From the NCBI GenBank assembly GCA_016271365.2, contig CM028129.1, forward strand, positions 846,690,001 through 846,754,000: a stretch of DNA of 64,000 nt. The letters are read 5' to 3'. The position numbers and the translations under genes were made by a program. Of the stretch, positions 1 through 10,280 are shown one piece after another. Every line of letters begins with the position of its first letter. The first letter of the stretch is position 1. The notes beneath the pieces are model-generated. The model was not told the DNA's origin, did no database searches, and worked only from the letters and a program-made list of their open reading frames with translations. The stretch is from Neoceratodus forsteri (Eukaryota; Chordata; Ceratodontiformes; Ceratodontidae).

Positions 1-49
1 GGGCAGGCGGGGTAGTAGCCCTTAGGATAGCGCCCCCCTGGGGGTTACA
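1..49. repeat. Terminal 49 bp of an LTR cut by the window edge
   Basis: These bases match the last ~50 bp of the solo LTR that ends at 17483: both share the block GTAGTARCCCTTRGGATAGCG and close with GGNTTACA. Homology to DIRS recombinase coding sequence starts immediately afterwards, so the LTR sits inside DIRS-1. The rest of the LTR and its left target duplication lie outside the window. Confidence 0.75.
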
Positions 50-925
50 CATTCACCTATCCAGTTAATCAGGTTCTGGAGTATCTGCTGTCCTTGTCAG
101 ATGCAGGCCTGCAGTATTCCTCCATGAAGGCGGATTTGGCTACCATTTCAGCTTTCCATGTACCTATTGAGGGTCATACAGATGCCCAGCTGGAGGTGGC
201 CATATGTTCTTAAGAGGCATTCTATATCTGAAGCCCCCCATTCATAATGCAGTCCCAGCTTAGGACCTGAATTTTGTTTTAGGAAAGCTTACTTTGGCTC
301 ATTTTGAGCCAGCTGTGACTTGTGGCTTATGCTTTCTTGGAAAGCATTTTTAGTTGCAATCACTTCTACTCAAAGGATTTCAGAGCTACGGGAGCTAATG
401 TTTGAGCCTACTTATTTGATTTTCACAAAGACAGATGGTCTTTGCATGCCAGTCCTAAGTTTCCACCAGAAGTGGTGTCTGGGTTTACTTTTAATCAGAC
501 CATCCACCTGCAAGTTTATTATCCTGATCATGCCAATCCAAGGGAAGCATTGTGCCATACTCCAGATGTACATAGAATACTCAGGTACTATATATAGCAC
601 ACAAAGGACTGCAGAGAGTTCTTGCAGCTTTTTATTTTGTCCACCCCTGGGAAAAAGGGTGCCCCAGTTTCTAAACTGTGCCTGTCCAGATGGCTAGCAA
701 GCTGTATTACTGTTTCAGGAAGTATGGTAAGGAATTCCTGGGGTCATTCCACAAGTGGTATGGCCACCTCTGCTGCTTGTTTCAAAATGTGTGTGCTGCA
801 GACATCTGTGCAGCTGCCACTTGGAGTACTACCCACACTTTCACTAAACACTACAATCTGGACATTGCCTCTCAAAAAAGGGCTGGTTTTGACCTAGCTG
901 TGCTGCAAGGCCTACTTTCCTAGGC
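50..925 (+). pseudogene. DIRS-1 tyrosine recombinase, broken
   Basis: This is the recombinase (YR) of a DIRS-type retrotransposon, the enzyme that integrates the circular DNA copy. Conceptual translation in shifting frames gives the N-terminal block (NQVLEYLLSLSDAGLQY, then SAFHVPIEGH) and the C-terminal block ending in AAATWSTTHTFTKHYNLD, which holds the expected late His and Tyr region. The same blocks occur in DIRS-2 at 12490-12656 and 22243-23005, which supports the call. Several stops and frameshifts, for example after CTTAAGAGGC near 215, make it non-functional. The upstream part is replaced by an LTR end at position 49. Confidence 0.8.
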
Positions 926-1430
926 TTGTAGGCTCCAGCCACCCAGACTGTTCACAGGCACTACTGCTTGGTACTCATTCCATAGGTGTGGCCTGATGAA
1001 AGAGATATTCTTGAAGAAGATAGAACAGTTATGTACTTATCATTACAGTAGAGCTTCGAGAGAATCTCTTTCATCAGACCATTCCGTCCCACTCTCCTTC
1101 CCCCGAGGGGCCTGAGGCTACAGCTTGTGCTGTCTTCATCTCCATGATGGGCTGCCTATAGCTCTCTGCCTCACCTGGGTTTACAGTGCACAATGTTCTC
1201 TCCTGGATCCCTACAGAGAGGTCCCCTGAGCATGATCTCCAGCAGGGAACTGAGGAGAGAAGGGGCCGCCCATGTTTATATGAGAAAGATTGACATATGA
1301 TGACATCATGGGGCGGCCTCTGGTGGACTGCTTGCAAAAATGTCTGTGTGATCCAAGCACCTGATGGCTTATAATTCCATAGGTGTGGCATGATGGAAAG
1401 AGATTCTCTTGAAGATCTACTGTTACAGTA
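926..1430 (+). repeat. DIRS-1 downstream terminal / complementary region
   Basis: DIRS elements end in inverted repeats plus an internal complementary region instead of LTRs. Here CTGATGAAAGAGAT (about 992-1005) is mirrored by ATCTCTTTCATCAG (about 1065-1078), and a third related block, GGCATGATGGAAAGAGATTC, lies near 1386-1405. No coding sequence is seen. A related block (TCTCTGTCATCAGG) opens DIRS-2 near 7620. Confidence 0.55.
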
Positions 1431-1675
1431 AGTACAGTACTATTCTTTTTGTGTTGTTGGATACATAATGTTGTCCAACCCTCATTAGTGAGTTGGGAGT
1501 CCCACTCAGTTTACCATTTCCTTTAAATATAGCCTGTATCTCATTCTTCCAGGTCTCCTAGTGCTTCATATAAGTCCTGTAATGTTGAGGACAGCAAGCT
1601 GATTAGAGTCAAGGGGGAGCTGGCTACCTTTGCCCAGTCAGTCAGTGTCATTGTGCATGTTCAGATCTGCAGATA
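1431..1675 (-). pseudogene. Possible L1-type ORF2 C-terminal fragment
   Basis: The minus-strand translation contains a short stretch resembling the region after the RT in L1 ORF2 (a Trp-rich block with TEWDSQLTNEGW). No polyA or target duplication was found. The call rests on weak similarity; otherwise nothing is recognised in this interval. Confidence 0.3.
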
Positions 1676-2045
1676 TAGAAACATAGAAACATAGACTTTG
1701 TCGGCAGATAAGGACCGCTTGGCCCACCTAGTCTGCCCGTTTCCCTACCTACAGGATAAGCTGCATATTCTATTTAACCAACAGCCTATTTCTTCCTACC
1801 CCCCACCAAAACAAATTGCATGTCTATCCCATGCATTCTTGAATTCTCCCACAGTTTTAGACCCCACAACCTCCTCAGAAAGGCTGTTCCATGCATCTAC
1901 CACCCTCTCTGTGAAAAAATACTTCCTCACATTGCCCCCTGAGCCATCCCCCCTCTATCTTCAAATTGTGTCCCCTTGTTCTTGCACATCTCTTTTTCTG
2001 AAAGATGCTACCCTCTTGGACTTTGTTGATTCCACTGAGGTATAG
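1676..2045 (-). pseudogene. CR1-A ORF2 C-terminus and 3' UTR
   Basis: This is the last ~110 codons of CR1 ORF2, plus the 3' UTR used by the element's own RT as template start. It aligns with the C-terminus of the open copy at 41177-42298 (block QKKRCARTRGHNL and its downstream WN.LP region). It joins abruptly at about 2045 to sequence from much earlier in ORF2, so the catalytic RT core is deleted. No function is expected. Confidence 0.8.
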
Positions 2046-3730
2046 TTCTTTCCTTCAGAAGTGATTCCTTCACTTCTACCACAGAGGTCAAACTGACAGG
2101 TCTGTAGTTTCCTGCCTCTGTCTTGCTCCCACTTTTGTGAAGGGGAATCACATCTGTCTTCCTCTAGTCCTCAGGTACCACACCATCTTCCCATGATTTG
2201 TTAAAAAGGCTAGTCAGTGGTGTCACTAGTTCTCTCCTTAATTCTTTTAGAATTCTGGGGTGAATTCCATCAGGCCCCATTGCTTTGTCCACCTTTGTTT
2301 TAGGAGTTCTTTCAGAACCCTTTCTTCTGTGAAAGGACTGGGATCGACCCCCCCCCCCATCCTGAGTGCTTCTGTTAATTGGATTAGGCACCTCCCCCTC
2401 TTCCTCTTTTGTGAATACTGAGCAGAAGTATTCTTTCAGTATCCCTGCTTTTTCACTGTCCCTCTCTGCCCACCCACCATCCATTCTGTTCAGCCTCACT
2501 ATTCCTCTATTTGCCTTTCTATGCTCCCTGATATACCTATAAAAGGTTTTATCCCCCTTCTTAACCGAGTTGGCTATCTTATCCTCAGTTTTGGCCTTTG
2601 CTATTCTGACTACCCTCCCTGCTTCCTTCTGCCTTAACTGGTACAGTTCTCTGTTCTGCTCCTTCTGTGTTTCCTTATACTTCCTAAATGCTATCTTTTT
2701 CTCCCTAACCTTCACTGCCGCCTCTTTGAGAACCATAGTGGCTTTTTCTTTCATTTTGATTTGTTTATTTGCTTCACACAAAGGCTTGTTGCCTCTGTGA
2801 TTGCAGTTTTGATGTTTCTCAGTGTTCTACACCCTTCCTTCTAGCCTGTTTGCTAGTGCTTTTCTAAGGCACTCTCCCATCTTGCCAAAGTCAGCCCTCC
2901 TGAAGTCCAGAACCCTCAGTTTTGTATCCCTGACTCTCTAGCTGAGTTTATCATGAACCATACTGTTTGGTGGTCACTTGTTCCCAGATGGCTACCCACT
3001 TCTAGATCTGAGATCCTCTCACTGTCCCCATTTGAGAGTATGAGGTCTAAGATTGCTCCCTCATGAGTGGGTTCCAAAATTAGCTGTCTGAGGCATGCCA
3101 CCTGAAGGGCATCGAGAATGGCCCTGCTTTTGGATGTGGCTGCAGCAAAGGTGTTCCAGTTAACATCCGGCATATTATGGTCCCCCATCAACAGTATCTC
3201 CCCTTTCTCTGCCATCCTAAGGATGCTTTTTATCATATCCTTTTCCATTCCCTCCCCCTGACATGGGGGTCTGTCTACAACTCCTGTGCGGATTGTGGTG
3301 CCATTTCCAGTCCCTAAGGTGATCCACAGTACCTCCTCTCCTCCCTGTTTACTCTTTTGTTCAGTTGTTTTTATCCCTTCCCTTACATAGAGAGCTACTC
3401 CCCCCCCTTCTGTCCTCCCTGTCTCTCCTGTAGGTTGTGTACCCTGGTATGTTAACATCCCAGTCATGGTTCTCTGTGTACCATGTTTCTGTGACTGCTA
3501 CGATATCCTGGCATCCCTCTTCGATCAAGGCCACCAGTTCAGGGAGCTTGTTGCCCAGACTATGGGCGTTGGAACTTATTATCCTCCATTTCTTGATGGC
3601 TTTACCCCTTTTTGCCCCATCCCTGTCCTTATTGCATTTGTCATTTTCTCCATTTACCCCTGCCCTTTTCCCTATCGACATCTCTATCTTTGTGTTTACC
3701 TCACTTAGTACCCTGATGTTTTGGGGGGGC
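2046..3730 (-). pseudogene. CR1-A ORF2 endonuclease and RT N-terminus
   Basis: Reading on the minus strand from about 3720 downward gives the APE-type endonuclease of CR1: a VTETWYTE block, GDHNMPDVNW and the catalytic-type LGTSDHQTVWF block near 2950. A linker follows, then the RT N-terminal block AMGPDGIHPRILKEL near 2250. The endonuclease nicks target DNA and the RT primes there. Frames shift near 3370-3470 and between 2920 and 2780, so the ORF is broken. The RT catalytic FADD box is absent because of the deletion at 2045/2046. Confidence 0.85.
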
Positions 3731-4537
3731 TAGGATTTCCCCGCTCCTCTCCAGTGCCTCCCCCCTTGGCTAGTTTAAATGCTTGCCAATGAAGCATTTA
3801 AACCTATCGCCTAGGATCCTGATTCCCCTCCTGGACAGATGCAGACCATTATGCCAGTATAGGCCTGCATCCCTCTAGGTGGACCCCCAGTCCCCAGTGA
3901 AGTCAAATCCTGAGCTCTGCACCAGTTTTTCAACCACTGATTGAATCCCATAGTGTGGAGCACCCTCGCCTCACCCATGCCATAGACAGGCAGCACTTCT
4001 GAGAAGGTTACCATGCATGCTACTTGTCTAAGGCCCCTCCCCAACTCCACAAATGCTTCTTGCACTGCTATGATCCCTTTCTTAGCCAGGTCATTTGTCC
4101 CTAGGTGGACAATGACATCCAACTCCCTCCCCTGTGCAGCTGCTCCGGTGATCCTGAGGATTCACAACCTGTCCCTCCAAGCCATGGCACCAGGCAGGCA
4201 CCTTACCTCCCTCTCCCCTTCCTCCCCCAGTTCTACCTTCCTAACAATGGAGCCTCCCAGCAGAAGTTGTTTCCTTCCCCTGTGGGGTCCCATACCATGC
4301 TCCTCTGGGTCTCCTTTGTGGAGGTTCCCAACATCCTCCTTTGTCTTCACTAGGGGTGGGCAGATACCAATTTTGAGCCATTTTTCAGATCCTGATTTTA
4401 TGTAAGTAATATCTGATCGGAATCGGATTTTATCATTTCGGATTATTATTGAACTACATACACGACTCACTGTAATGTTTATTTTTTATTTTCAGTAGAG
4501 AAATTATAAAAAATATATTTTTAAAATTGAAGTGAGC

Positions 4538-4836
4538 TCATCGAAAATTGTCCAAGTTTTCCTTAATGAACAGAAGCATGTTGGCAGTGTCTGGTGACAG
4601 ACGGGACCTACGGCCTGTTATAATATCTCCTGCCACACTGAATATCCTTTCTCTGGGAACACTGGTTGGGGGTGGGGCCAAATAGCATTTTGTGATCCTA
4701 GCCAGAGTAGGGAAATGGCAAGAATTCGATCTCCAAAACTGTAATGCATCAGGTGTGCTTTTTTTGGGCGCAATGTTCTCTGACAGATATGCATCCAGCT
4801 CCGTGTGGCGCTGTGGTACCCCATCAATTGTAGAAG
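4538..4836 (-). pseudogene. hAT transposase C-terminal dimerisation domain (exon-like)
   Basis: An open frame on the minus strand from 4836 to the TGA at 4538 encodes the hAT C-terminal dimerisation domain. Blocks are ELDAYLSE, FW, CHFPTLARI, CYLAPPPTSVPRERIFS, AGDII and NMLLFIKEN. A pyrimidine tract ending in CAG (TTTTCTTTTCAG, near 4848-4837) lies immediately upstream, as in a 3' splice site, so this may have been a second exon. Everything between BED and this domain, including the catalytic Asp/Asp/Glu region, is absent. Confidence 0.8.
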
Positions 4837-4857
4837 CTGAAAAGAAAACAATTTATA

Positions 4858-5331
4858 TTAATCTGGCAGATTTTGAACTTTAGTAATCCCCAAATAAGTG
4901 TGCTCAAGCACTGCAGTCAATCTTTTAAAACCAGCATTTTCAACAATTGTAAACAGCTGCTCATCTAGGGCAATCATCTCAGCAACAGCACAAGTAATTT
5001 CAACTGCCCTCGGGTGTTCGCTGGGGTATGGTTTTGAATGTGCAATGCAGTTTTCGATTGTTTCAAACTCCCTCTTTATTTTCTTGGCTGGCGGATCACA
5101 TAAGGACTCAGCCTGTCGCTCCAATTCCACTTTAGCTTTTTCAGTTTGCAATTCGGAATACTCTTTTCTATGTTTGTTTTGTAAATGATGGAGCAAGCCA
5201 GAGGTGCCACAACTTTTTACAGACGAGCCTCGACTGATGTAAGTTGGAGTGATACAGAGACAACACTTAGCTTTAGCCTCAGACTCTTTGTTGACGACAA
5301 AAAAATTCCATACTAGACTTTTGTTTGCCAT
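4858..5331 (-). pseudogene. hAT transposase first part with BED zinc finger
   Basis: The minus-strand ORF from MANKSLVWNFF (start near 5331) has a BED-type finger: W and F at the start, AKCCLC Cys pair, then a leucine-rich stretch ending in HHLQNKH for the His pair. It continues with a basic tract (AKKIKREF) and about 80 residues typical of the region after the BED finger. The open frame extends upstream to 5466, but the Met at 5331 is the plausible start because BED begins right after it. It stops at 4858, before the DDE catalytic core, which is missing from the element. Confidence 0.8.
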
Positions 5332-5952
5332 TCTAGATGAAAGCTCCAGCTCACCTCTGCATTGCGCTGAACACTTTGCTCTGTTAGTCTCTTGTCCCAC
5401 CCCCAGCACAATTGTCTTAACAGTAAAGCTCCACTTATAAGGTAATTTAAAAGTGATCAGGTGCATAATTAACTGGTGCTCATGTAATTAAAGTAAATAA
5501 AGGGATCCGACCTCTTAAAGGGCTACTATCCGCCTGGATCGGAACTTCCAAAAATCATGGATATCCGACTGGATTGTTTTATCGGGTCGGATATCTGCCC
5601 ATTCCTAGTCTCCACTGTGGGTGCCTCCATAGAGTAACCACACTTTGCCAGAATGGCATATGAATTGTGGAGAGGTACAACTGGAGGGATGCGCCTCTGT
5701 TCCACCACCCTCACCCTCCCTGAGCCCACTGTGGTCAAAACCGCTCCTCTTTCTTGGCAACCTCTGAAGCAACTGCAGTGACCCTGGTAGTTCCTGGGTG
5801 GGAGAGGAGGTCCCACAAATGCTGGCCAACTCAGCCTGGAGATGAGCAACTTCCTCCCTTAGCCCAGAGAGATGCCTGCAGATGGGACAACACTGCATCC
5901 TCCAGAACGTCTCCTGGAAGACTGCTGCTCCACAGCCACTGCACTGCACTGC

Positions 5953-6670
5953 ACCACTCCCATCATGTCTTATTTCTGGACCCCTAACTGTTGTTTGGAA
6001 TACTTACTCTTTCCTCTGTTTATTTTTTTTTTTCTCCCTACTTACTTACTGCCTCTGTGCCCTTTAAGCTCCTGATCATCCTGTTCTAAGACAAGAAGTT
6101 CCTATATTTCTCAGTAATCTCCTTACTGGCTCAGAGTCAGACCTCCAGCAGCTGGGGGATGGAGAGCTACTCTTATCCTTCTAGGATGGTGAGACGTTGG
6201 TGGCTCTGTGACCACTCCCTTCCTGCTCCCAAACAGAATGTTCCTGTTGTCAGTCAAATCCTGTGCCTTTAAAAGTGAAACTGGTTTAGAGAGGAGGGGA
6301 GGGAAGGAGGACAATATAGTCCCAGTAGAGAAGTTTAGTTATACCCACAGCTCCTTCCTCCTGGCGCTCTCTGCCTGTACTCTGGCAGAAGCTATCTAGA
6401 GCAGTGTTTAAATCTGGCTTTAAACTGGCTTTCTTCTAGCTAAGCTACTCCCCCTACTTTGCAAATCTTTCTACACTTAGTTAATGGCACAGATAACAAT
6501 TCCCTTCAGCCACCTGAGACAAGCACCTAGATAACTGCACTGATAACAATTCACTTCAACTAACTCTGACAAACACACTAACTTTTTTTTTACCCTAGAT
6601 TGAAGGTCCCAGTAGTAGAGTTCTAGTTCTTAGTCCCAGTAGAGAAGTTTGAGAAGAGAAGATATCTGAA
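5953..6670 (-). repeat. CR1-A 5' leader
   Basis: Non-coding on both strands. It contains a short internal repeat (GATAACAATTC blocks around 6495 and 6548, with ACCTAGATAACTGCAC nearby) and a duplicated phrase, AGTCCCAGTAGAGAAGTT, at about 6319 and 6633. Its position upstream of ORF1 makes it the 5' UTR of CR1-A. The 5' boundary is approximate. Confidence 0.5.
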
Positions 6671-7605
6671 AAAGTCAGTCCTTTGTAAGCCATATTCCAT
6701 CTGTTGGTCATTCAATGAATTAAAAATGGCATCATTAAACAGTTGGGACAAACTGTTGAGACCTAATCCGGACCAAGTGTGAAACCTGGGGTCAAGCCCT
6801 GCAGGGTGACAGCCTGGGTCCTTGGCAAAGCTATAAAAGGTTTGAGGTGGTCTGAGAAGTGCAGTTTGTCAATTTGTGCCATAGGAGGAGTGTATCCCTT
6901 GTCCAAGGCTCCCTGCCATCCTACTGGTATAAGAGGATCTTACTGTTAAAAATGTTGTCTGGGATGAAAAGGTCACTCCCAGCATCCATTTCTACTGATT
7001 TCCAGCTCACTGGGAGCACCAATAAAATACTGTGCATAGCCGGGGCCACCAAGTAATACTACTCTAGAGAAAGGCAGGATAGTTCCTTCCCTCTTAGGTA
7101 ACATCAGGGTTTTAAACTGAACTCTAGGATGATTGTTATTCCATATTAATTTGGAAATCAGATTATTCCATTCCCTAGAGACCCTGTGGGGGACAGACAC
7201 TGGTAAGGTCTGATGCAAACAGAATAGCCTAGGAAGAATATTCATGCTGATAGACCGTACTCTGTGTATCAGTCCCAATGGCATAGCTATCCACCGCTGA
7301 AGGCCCGATTTAATACGAGCTGTGTTTGGGGGGGGGGGTAGTTTACCTTGTATAGCTCTTGGAGGTTTTTAGGAATATGAACCCTGAGATATTTCAAGGA
7401 CTTCTGACCCCACTTTTAAGGGGAAACAGTGTCTCAAAGCATCAGGTACTGTAAAATTCAGAGTCATTACCTGTCTTCTCTGTAGTAAGCAGAAAAAAAG
7501 TCCAATTTGGTGTAACAGATCCAGGGCTTCTGTCAGAGACTGTAGTCTGTGCATGACTGGTCAAAAGAAGCAGGACATCATCTGCATATAATGCATTTTA
7601 TGATC
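6671..7605 (-). pseudogene. L1-clade LINE RT fragment
   Basis: On the minus strand the RT catalytic box ALYADDVLLLLTSH lies near 7590-7550. The downstream L1-specific block MNILPRLFCLHQTLP...SVP, then SKLIWNN and RVQFKTLMLPK, lies at 7230-7080. That order (YADD, then MNILP..., then FIW/LPK) is diagnostic of L1-type ORF2. Frames are disrupted, including by a G run at 7328-7338. No 3' end or polyA is visible, so it is a truncated internal piece abutting CR1-A and DIRS-2. Confidence 0.75.
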
Positions 7606-7923
7606 TTCTTCGGGGATATCTCTGTCATCAGGTCGCATCAGGTCGCATCTATGGAACTTAGCCATCAAGCGTTAGGATCACACAGAAGCTTTTCTACAGC
7701 AGTCTAGCAGGGGCCATACTCACCAACATCGTGCTCCAACGTCACAGCCCTATATAAGCATGGGCATCCCTGCTCACTCCTTAGTTCTTACCCGCCATCG
7801 TCCATTCACGCACGGACTCCACAGAAGCTTCATTACTCAGTCAACTGCCAACATTTTACTTACCTTTTCTTTTGTTTCAACCTTCAGATCACTTTATTTT
7901 AAAGTGATTCCTTTTATTTTTGT
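7600..7923 (+). repeat. DIRS-2 left terminal region and leader
   Basis: It opens with GATCTTCTTCGGGGATATCTCTGTCATCAGG, related to the terminal blocks after DIRS-1. GGTCGCATCA is duplicated head to tail near 7631-7650. A TATA-like CCCTATATAAGC at 7749-7760 lies ~165 bp before the first coding block and could be the element's promoter. No ORF of note. Confidence 0.5.
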
Positions 7924-10280
7924 ATGTCGAAAACTACTCCTTTTTTAGCTCTTTTTCACTGCTGCCAAAAGAAGATTTCTTCAACTGATGACCACAAACT
8001 TTGTGTCTGCTGTCTCAGGCCTGGTCACAACACTTTTGCCTGCAAACTTTGCTTAAAGTTCAACCCTCACCACTTGGCAGCACCACAAGAAAGCTCTGCA
8101 GAAGTTCCTCATGGAACAACAGGCAGCCAGCAGAGAGCAGGGGTCTTCTGGGGCTTCTCCTACCCCATTGCCAGTGACCTCTTTGAGCTGTCATGCTGCC
8201 AAGGTCTCGGACAAGTCTTTGGGGAAACATTCTCACCAGGATAAGGACCGCCTTAAGGATTGTTCCCCTCAACGGCGATCGTGGTCTTGGTTGGATTCTT
8301 CCTCCTCTTCTCCTGGGATCACACCATGGAATGCTTTGGCTTCAACACCTCTCTCCATGCAGGCCTTTGCTCCTGTCAGGCCCCCATGGTGGAGGGTTCT
8401 CCCAGCCTTCTTAGGGCTGTGGAGGGGCCATCGGCCTCCAGGTCATTGAACTCAGCCTTGCCATCATGACCCCTTGAACTGCAAGGTCCACAGGTGCTGG
8501 GGCCCACAACCTCTACTGCAGCCAGTGTTCATCAGGCACAAATTCCAAAACGGTGGTACACACATTGAGGAACAAAAATACTTGCATGAAAATAAGGAGA
8601 GATTGTCCACACGAAAGCTTTTTGTTTTTGCAAAATACAGTCACAGAAGTGCACAGGTGATCACCCCCTTTGAAGACTCGTGAGAGTCGAGGCACTAGGG
8701 ACTTTTGTTACCTGTGTGGTTCTGTGACTGTATTATGCAGCATGAGAGGAAGATAAGTAAATTTTTTACAAAAATGAAAAGCTTTCGTGTGGACAGTCTT
8801 TCTTTATTTTCATGCAAGTATTTTTGTTCCTCAATGTGTGCACCACCGTTTTGGAATTTGTGTTTTGTGTGAAGGCTAGCAACCTTTGGAGGTGCAGCAC
8901 AGCCAACATTTGCAGTTCGAGGTGTATTTTTGGATTTTAGGATTTTACATGTTGTTCATCAGGGCTGGGTGCTTCGCCCTTTCCATCGATACCTGGGTCG
9001 ATGGTGCTTACTTAACTTGCCATCAACCTCAGTGCAGTTCTCACTTCTGTAACCTCGGCTCTTGTCCAACAGTTCGTTCCACAGTCTGGGCCTTCATCAC
9101 CCTTGCCATTGGGCTCTGCATCGGTGTTGATGCCAGTTTGACCTGTCCGTCTTGTGCCCTCTAGAGAGCCATCGGTACTCCGGTCGTTGGTCTCTACTGC
9201 AGAACAGGCCAACATAGGAGAGGAATATCACCCTGCTCTCATCTTTCCTAATGAAGAGGATGAAGAGGAAGATTTGGAAGTTGACTCCTCTGACAGGTCT
9301 GCTGTCTCCACCAGGAGTGAGGACTTGGTCAAACACACCCCAAGGTCTCCCCCAGAGGACCACTCCTTCTTTATTATTATGAAACAGCTCTCCTCCACTA
9401 TGGGGTTCCAGACTGAAGAGGAGGAGGATGTCACAAGGAGGAACCTAATGGATCTCTTGGTGATTTCAGAATCTCCACCTAAAGTTATTCCTCCTCTGCT
9501 TCCAGCACTGCAGGATGCTGCCAGTACTGTCTGGCATAGACCCAACTTGGTACCTGCCATGCCAAGAAAGGCTGATAAGCTTTACCAGGCACCCTTGGGG
9601 CTGTCTTTCTAGCAGCTCACTCAGAAACCAATTCAGTGGTACTTAAGGCAGCTCATGACAGGTCCAAGGTGCCCAAGCACCTTAGCTCCCTCTCCCGTGA
9701 CTGGGAATCTCAGAGGAGTGACCTCTGGGGCAAGAGGACGTTTGCCTCAGCCAATTTTGGCCTTAGAATTGCCAACTACTTGTCTGATATGATTAAGTAC
9801 CAGAATACCCTCTTGAGGGTTCCCACAGACAGGAGCTTCTCAAAAGTATCCAGGCCTTTGAAGATGTTAGTAAGCATCTCCTTGGAGCCACCTATGATAT
9901 AGCTGATGCTACAGACAGGGCAGCTGCCACTAGCATTTGCCTTAGAAGGCACTCCTGGCTTAGACACTCTGGTTTCACTGCTGATGTCCAGCAAAAGGTG
10001 TTGACTGCCCCTTTTGTGGGTCACAAACATTTTGGTCCTGATGTGCAGGATATTATTAATGATCTGCAGGCCTCTGGCAGGGCTATTAGGTCTGAACACT
10101 CCCTTTATCATACGCAGCCTAGGAGCAGACCAAGGCCCTCCTTTCATAAGGTCTCTCACAAGTCTGGCTCTGGAACAAAACTCCAGGGCAAGTGCAGGGC
10201 CAGCTCTGCCTTGCCTGCCCCCTACTCCACCACTGGTCCCTCTGCTAAGCACTCCAGTGGAAGAGCAGTGGCCCTGACTA
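7924..10280 (+). pseudogene. DIRS-2 gag-like ORF, interrupted
   Basis: The first frame at 7924 has a Cys/His cluster (CVCCLRPGH...ACKLC) like the zinc motifs of DIRS Gag. After the foldback insert (8537-8952) the frame resumes. An acidic tract (EEDEEEDLEVD) at 9240-9290 is followed by a helical block at 9636-9902 (FGLRIANYLSDMIKYQNTLL) and a C-terminal basic region at 10090-10260. It presumably coated the RNA intermediate. Several stops break it, for example around 9612 and 9900. Confidence 0.65.
8537..8952. mobile_element. Foldback element with 11-bp target duplication
   Basis: Left arm 8537-8661 and right arm about 8720-8862 are near-perfect inverted copies: CACAAATTCCAAAACGG... against ...CCGTTTTGGAATTTGTG. 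An inner pair ACAGTCACAGAA / TTCTGTGACTGT continues the fold. TGTTCATCAGG occurs at 8526-8536 and again at 8953-8963, so the insertion includes ~90 bp beyond the right arm (8863-8952). The arms nearly meet, so the transcript would be a long hairpin. No coding sequence. The 11-bp duplication does not match hAT, Tc1 or PIF elements; the class is unknown. Confidence 0.75.

Larger units (their letters stand above)
4351..5607 (-). mobile_element. hAT DNA transposon relic inside CR1-A
   Basis: The boundaries are clear: terminal inverted repeats TAGGGGTGGGCAGATA (4351) and ATATCTGCCCATTCCTA (ending at 5607), flanked by an 8-bp target duplication GTCTTCAC (4343-4350) and GTCTCCAC (5608-5615), one mismatch. 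Eight-base duplications and these short TIRs are hAT hallmarks. The coding content is on the minus strand, in two separate pieces. Confidence 0.92.
3731..5952 (-). pseudogene. CR1-A ORF1 (zinc-finger/coiled coil and SGNH-esterase-like), split by hAT
   Basis: CR1 ORF1 has two recognisable parts. At 5616-5952 (minus) is a Cys-rich finger (QCSGCG...CCPICRHLS) followed by a short coiled coil rich in L/E/A. At 3811-4350 is the esterase-like domain with the block DVIVHLGTNDLAKKG, where the GTND Asn/Asp block is typical of SGNH hydrolase folds found in CR1 ORF1 proteins. The hAT at 4351-5607 separates the two. The same ORF1 in plus orientation is at 37036-37850. The role in RNA binding or membrane association is family knowledge, not shown here. 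Confidence 0.75.
1676..6670 (-). mobile_element. CR1-A, near full-length minus-strand CR1 LINE, decayed
   Basis: A CR1 retrotransposon in reverse orientation. The 3' end is at 1676-1740 (GAAACATAG repeats followed by the conserved ...CCGCTTGGCCCACC... block seen at the 3' ends of the other CR1 copies). ORF2 pieces follow, then ORF1 and a long 5' leader to about 6670. About 0.9 kb of ORF2 (RT palm and thumb) is missing at 2045/2046, where sequence coding for the C-terminus abuts sequence coding for the RT N-terminus. A hAT element is inserted in ORF1 at 4351-5607. Confidence 0.85.

Noticed and set aside
989..1030. CTGATGA followed by a short hairpin and GAAG near the DIRS-1 end, hammerhead-like
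   Set aside because: The second core box is GAAG rather than GAAA and no stem I or stem III can be formed. The pairing is explained by the DIRS complementary region.
4858..5331. Host ZBED gene
   Set aside because: It lies between clear hAT inverted repeats with an 8-bp duplication inside CR1-A, and lacks the rest of the protein.
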